DNA from: Schizochytrium sp. TIO01
Lineage: Eukaryota > Sar > Bigyra > Thraustochytrida > Thraustochytriidae
Direction: 5' to 3'
Assembly (NCBI GenBank): GCA_004764695.1
Contig: SMSO01000031.1
Coordinates: forward strand, 9,676,761-9,740,760
Length of the DNA: 64,000 bases
The position numbers were made by a program, and so were the translations under genes. Below are positions 62,117 to 64,000 of the stretch, one piece after another (the stretch's first letter is position 1; each line of letters begins with the position of its first letter). The notes under the pieces are model-generated. The model saw only the letters and a list, made by a program, of their open reading frames with translations, searched no databases and was not told the DNA's origin.

Positions 62117-64000
62117 TTTATTCTTTATTAAACCTTGTTGCTGTAAATTTAACTATGTGATTGACATTACAATTTTGTAGATTTTCAGGATTATGAACGT
62201 ACTAGAAAATATTAATCATCATAATATAGAGCGTGTAGGTGATGGAAACATTTTGATTGAATACTGATATTGACAATTTACGAAGCGAATAAATTAAACG
62301 CCGTAAGAGTCAGAGACAATATTTTGAAAGATGTTAGAGCACAAGACACGACTAGTGAACGTGCATGTGGCAATCAGTGATTTTCAATATGTGAAGTGAA
62401 AAATTGCCGTAATGCTCAAAACTCCGTAGTAGGTTGCATTTAGAAAAAAGTGCTTGAGGTTCATTGCATGGATAAAATAAATCCACCCTTACGTTAAATA
62501 AAGCCTTATAAGTGCATAAGTCTTTATACTTATTTTGGAGTTTTGAATTTGAGTTTGGAAGCCGTTTTCAAGTTCCTCAGATCCCCATCCGAAAATGTCG
62601 GTTGTCATATTCGGATGACTCAAGTTTCAGCTTCTTTAAGTTCATAGTCTACTCAGGGTGACCTCTACAAGTTTGAGAAGGCTCGATAAATTATGAAAAT
62701 GCAACAGCTTTTGCAACAACGTCTATGGGGAAGCTTGACGATTGCTTTTCTATAGCTGCCAGACAAAATGTTAAATGACACATGTGATTTAATGACCAAC
62801 AACCTGTTGCAAAGTTATTGACGACGAGAGTAATGGGGCCATTCTCCAACAAGGGTGGCGTTGTTGTGCGTTGTTGTGTGTTGAAAACAGAATGTTGTTT
62901 CAGGCCTCATTTATTACCAAAGCCATATCTATCCAGGTGTATTACCCGAATCTAAACTAACTGGGCCCTTTGACGCGAAATCTATGTATTGAGCTTGTCT
63001 GTGTCTACAAGCTCAATAAACTCAATAATATTCTCTCCCTTTCACTCTCTTCATCAGGTCTCACTGACCACCTTACTAAAGCTCGTGCTCTTGTCAGACT
63101 ACCTCTGTGCGGTCCATTGCAGAAGCTAATATGCAATAGCTATATTTAGCGAATCTGAGATTTTGTATTCTGGTAAAGTAATCTGTTATAGACTGTGTTC
63201 AAATAAGAAAGTAGCTAGAAGAAGAAGAAGCGTGTGATGACTCAAAAGCTCGAGCAGTCAAAAGTATCATGGGAATATCCCTAACAAAGTTTGCTGCACT
63301 TTAACGCCTCATTTCTGGTCTACTCTGATTACTTTTTCGATAAACTCAATAAGCAATCTCTTTTTTAGCGCAGCTTCTATCGCCCTATATCAAGGGATAA
63401 AGATGTAAGAGCTGCGTACGGCATGTAATCCACCGGGCATCTGGGGCCCAATAGTGTGGGCATCTGACGCCCAGTAGTGTGGGCACTCTTCATGAGGTGG
63501 ACGCCCGTCGTATAAATTGTCCGGGAGAGCAGAGCCCTACCGTGGATGCGTTGCCTTCCTTCTTCTTTTCCTTTCATGACCTCCATTGCTTGGACGGCTC
63601 CACATACTAGTCTGCTTCATAAGTTAACGACGAGAGTAATTGTTTTGAGTTATGCACATTCAATATGAAAGCAAAAGGATTGTAGTATTATTAGCCGTGG
63701 AGTTGTATAGTGCAACAGAACTTTCTAGTTTCGAGATGACCTGATTTTGTTTGATCGTGTCAATAAGTTAATACACCCATGACCTGCGCTCAAATGGAGC
63801 TGAAGGAAACAATCACGTCTGGTATGAAACCCATATGAAAATTCAAAGCAACAACACTGATCACAACTAGTTCTCAAGAAACCCAAACATTTATTGCTCA
63901 ACGACAGTGTCGGGTGTCTAGGTTTTCGTAGCTGTACCTAACAAGAGTCTACCGGGGATAACACCATCCTAATGGGCTCTACTACTGCGATGTCAAGCTT
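62117..64000. other. Intergenic region with possible mobile-element remnants
   Basis: No supported gene. A 20-bp direct repeat (AAGTTA...ACGACGAGAGTAAT) occurs at 62812-62834 and 63621-63640, bracketing about 790 bp. Inside are AAGCTCAATAAACTCAATAA-like motifs (about 63008 and 63342), a 23-bp tandem duplication (63435-63480) and a TATAAA at about 63510. This could be an old insertion or LTR fragment, but no transposase or polymerase is visible. Confidence 0.4.

Overview
The window is eukaryotic nuclear DNA, probably from a free-living protist. The genes are separated by long AT-rich spacers with many microsatellites. Several carry GT-AG introns. The repertoire is eukaryotic: a Fip1 polyadenylation factor, an eEF2 kinase with its calmodulin-binding motif, a tubulin tyrosine ligase-like enzyme (which suggests cilia or flagella), a 7TM receptor-like protein and a MscS channel with an intron. 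A stramenopile such as a thraustochytrid would fit, but this is inference and no ribosomal RNA is present to test it. The standard genetic code works throughout. Several long open frames begin upstream of the first ATG, and I moved those starts to the first ATG or to an upstream exon.

Layout. 1-4.1 kb: spacer with simple repeats and a GC-rich, frame-broken coding-like patch. 4.1-6.2 kb (minus): a DEP domain fused to a flavoprotein disulfide reductase. 6.2-10.6 kb: spacer with a decayed coding-like patch. 10.6-21.4 kb (plus): two tandem paralogous giant multi-pass membrane proteins of unknown function. 23.2-24.2 kb (minus): 7TM receptor-like gene. 26.1-28.6 kb: a divergent pair, a two-exon MscS channel and Fip1. 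29.4-32.2 kb: a satellite of about ten units of 272-277 bp. 32.7-40 kb: bacterial-type RNase HII, divergent from a purple acid phosphatase, then a TTLL enzyme and an eEF2 kinase on the minus strand. 40-47.2 kb: almost empty, with short perfect inverted repeats. 47.2-48.9 kb: a poly-Q protein with a winged-helix-like end. 51.4-52.2 kb: a crotonase.

The most unusual locus is at 53.9-62.1 kb. It reads as one plus-strand gene made of a short first exon, 18 consecutive exons of exactly 84 bp, and a unique terminal exon. Each 84-bp exon encodes exactly one 28-residue ribonuclease-inhibitor-type leucine-rich repeat. The exon-intron unit is itself a tandem DNA repeat, most often 385 bp, with near-identical introns. 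Differences between exons concentrate in four codons that should lie on or next to the concave, ligand-facing surface. All exons are phase 2-2, so gain, loss or skipping of a unit keeps the frame; the joined reading frame is 1911 nt (636 aa plus stop). Intron 1 holds a TTGC microsatellite of about 595 bp. This looks like a modular, rapidly reshaped recognition protein.

The genes do not form a single pathway. They are ordinary housekeeping, signalling and membrane genes between repeat-rich spacers, plus the LRR array.
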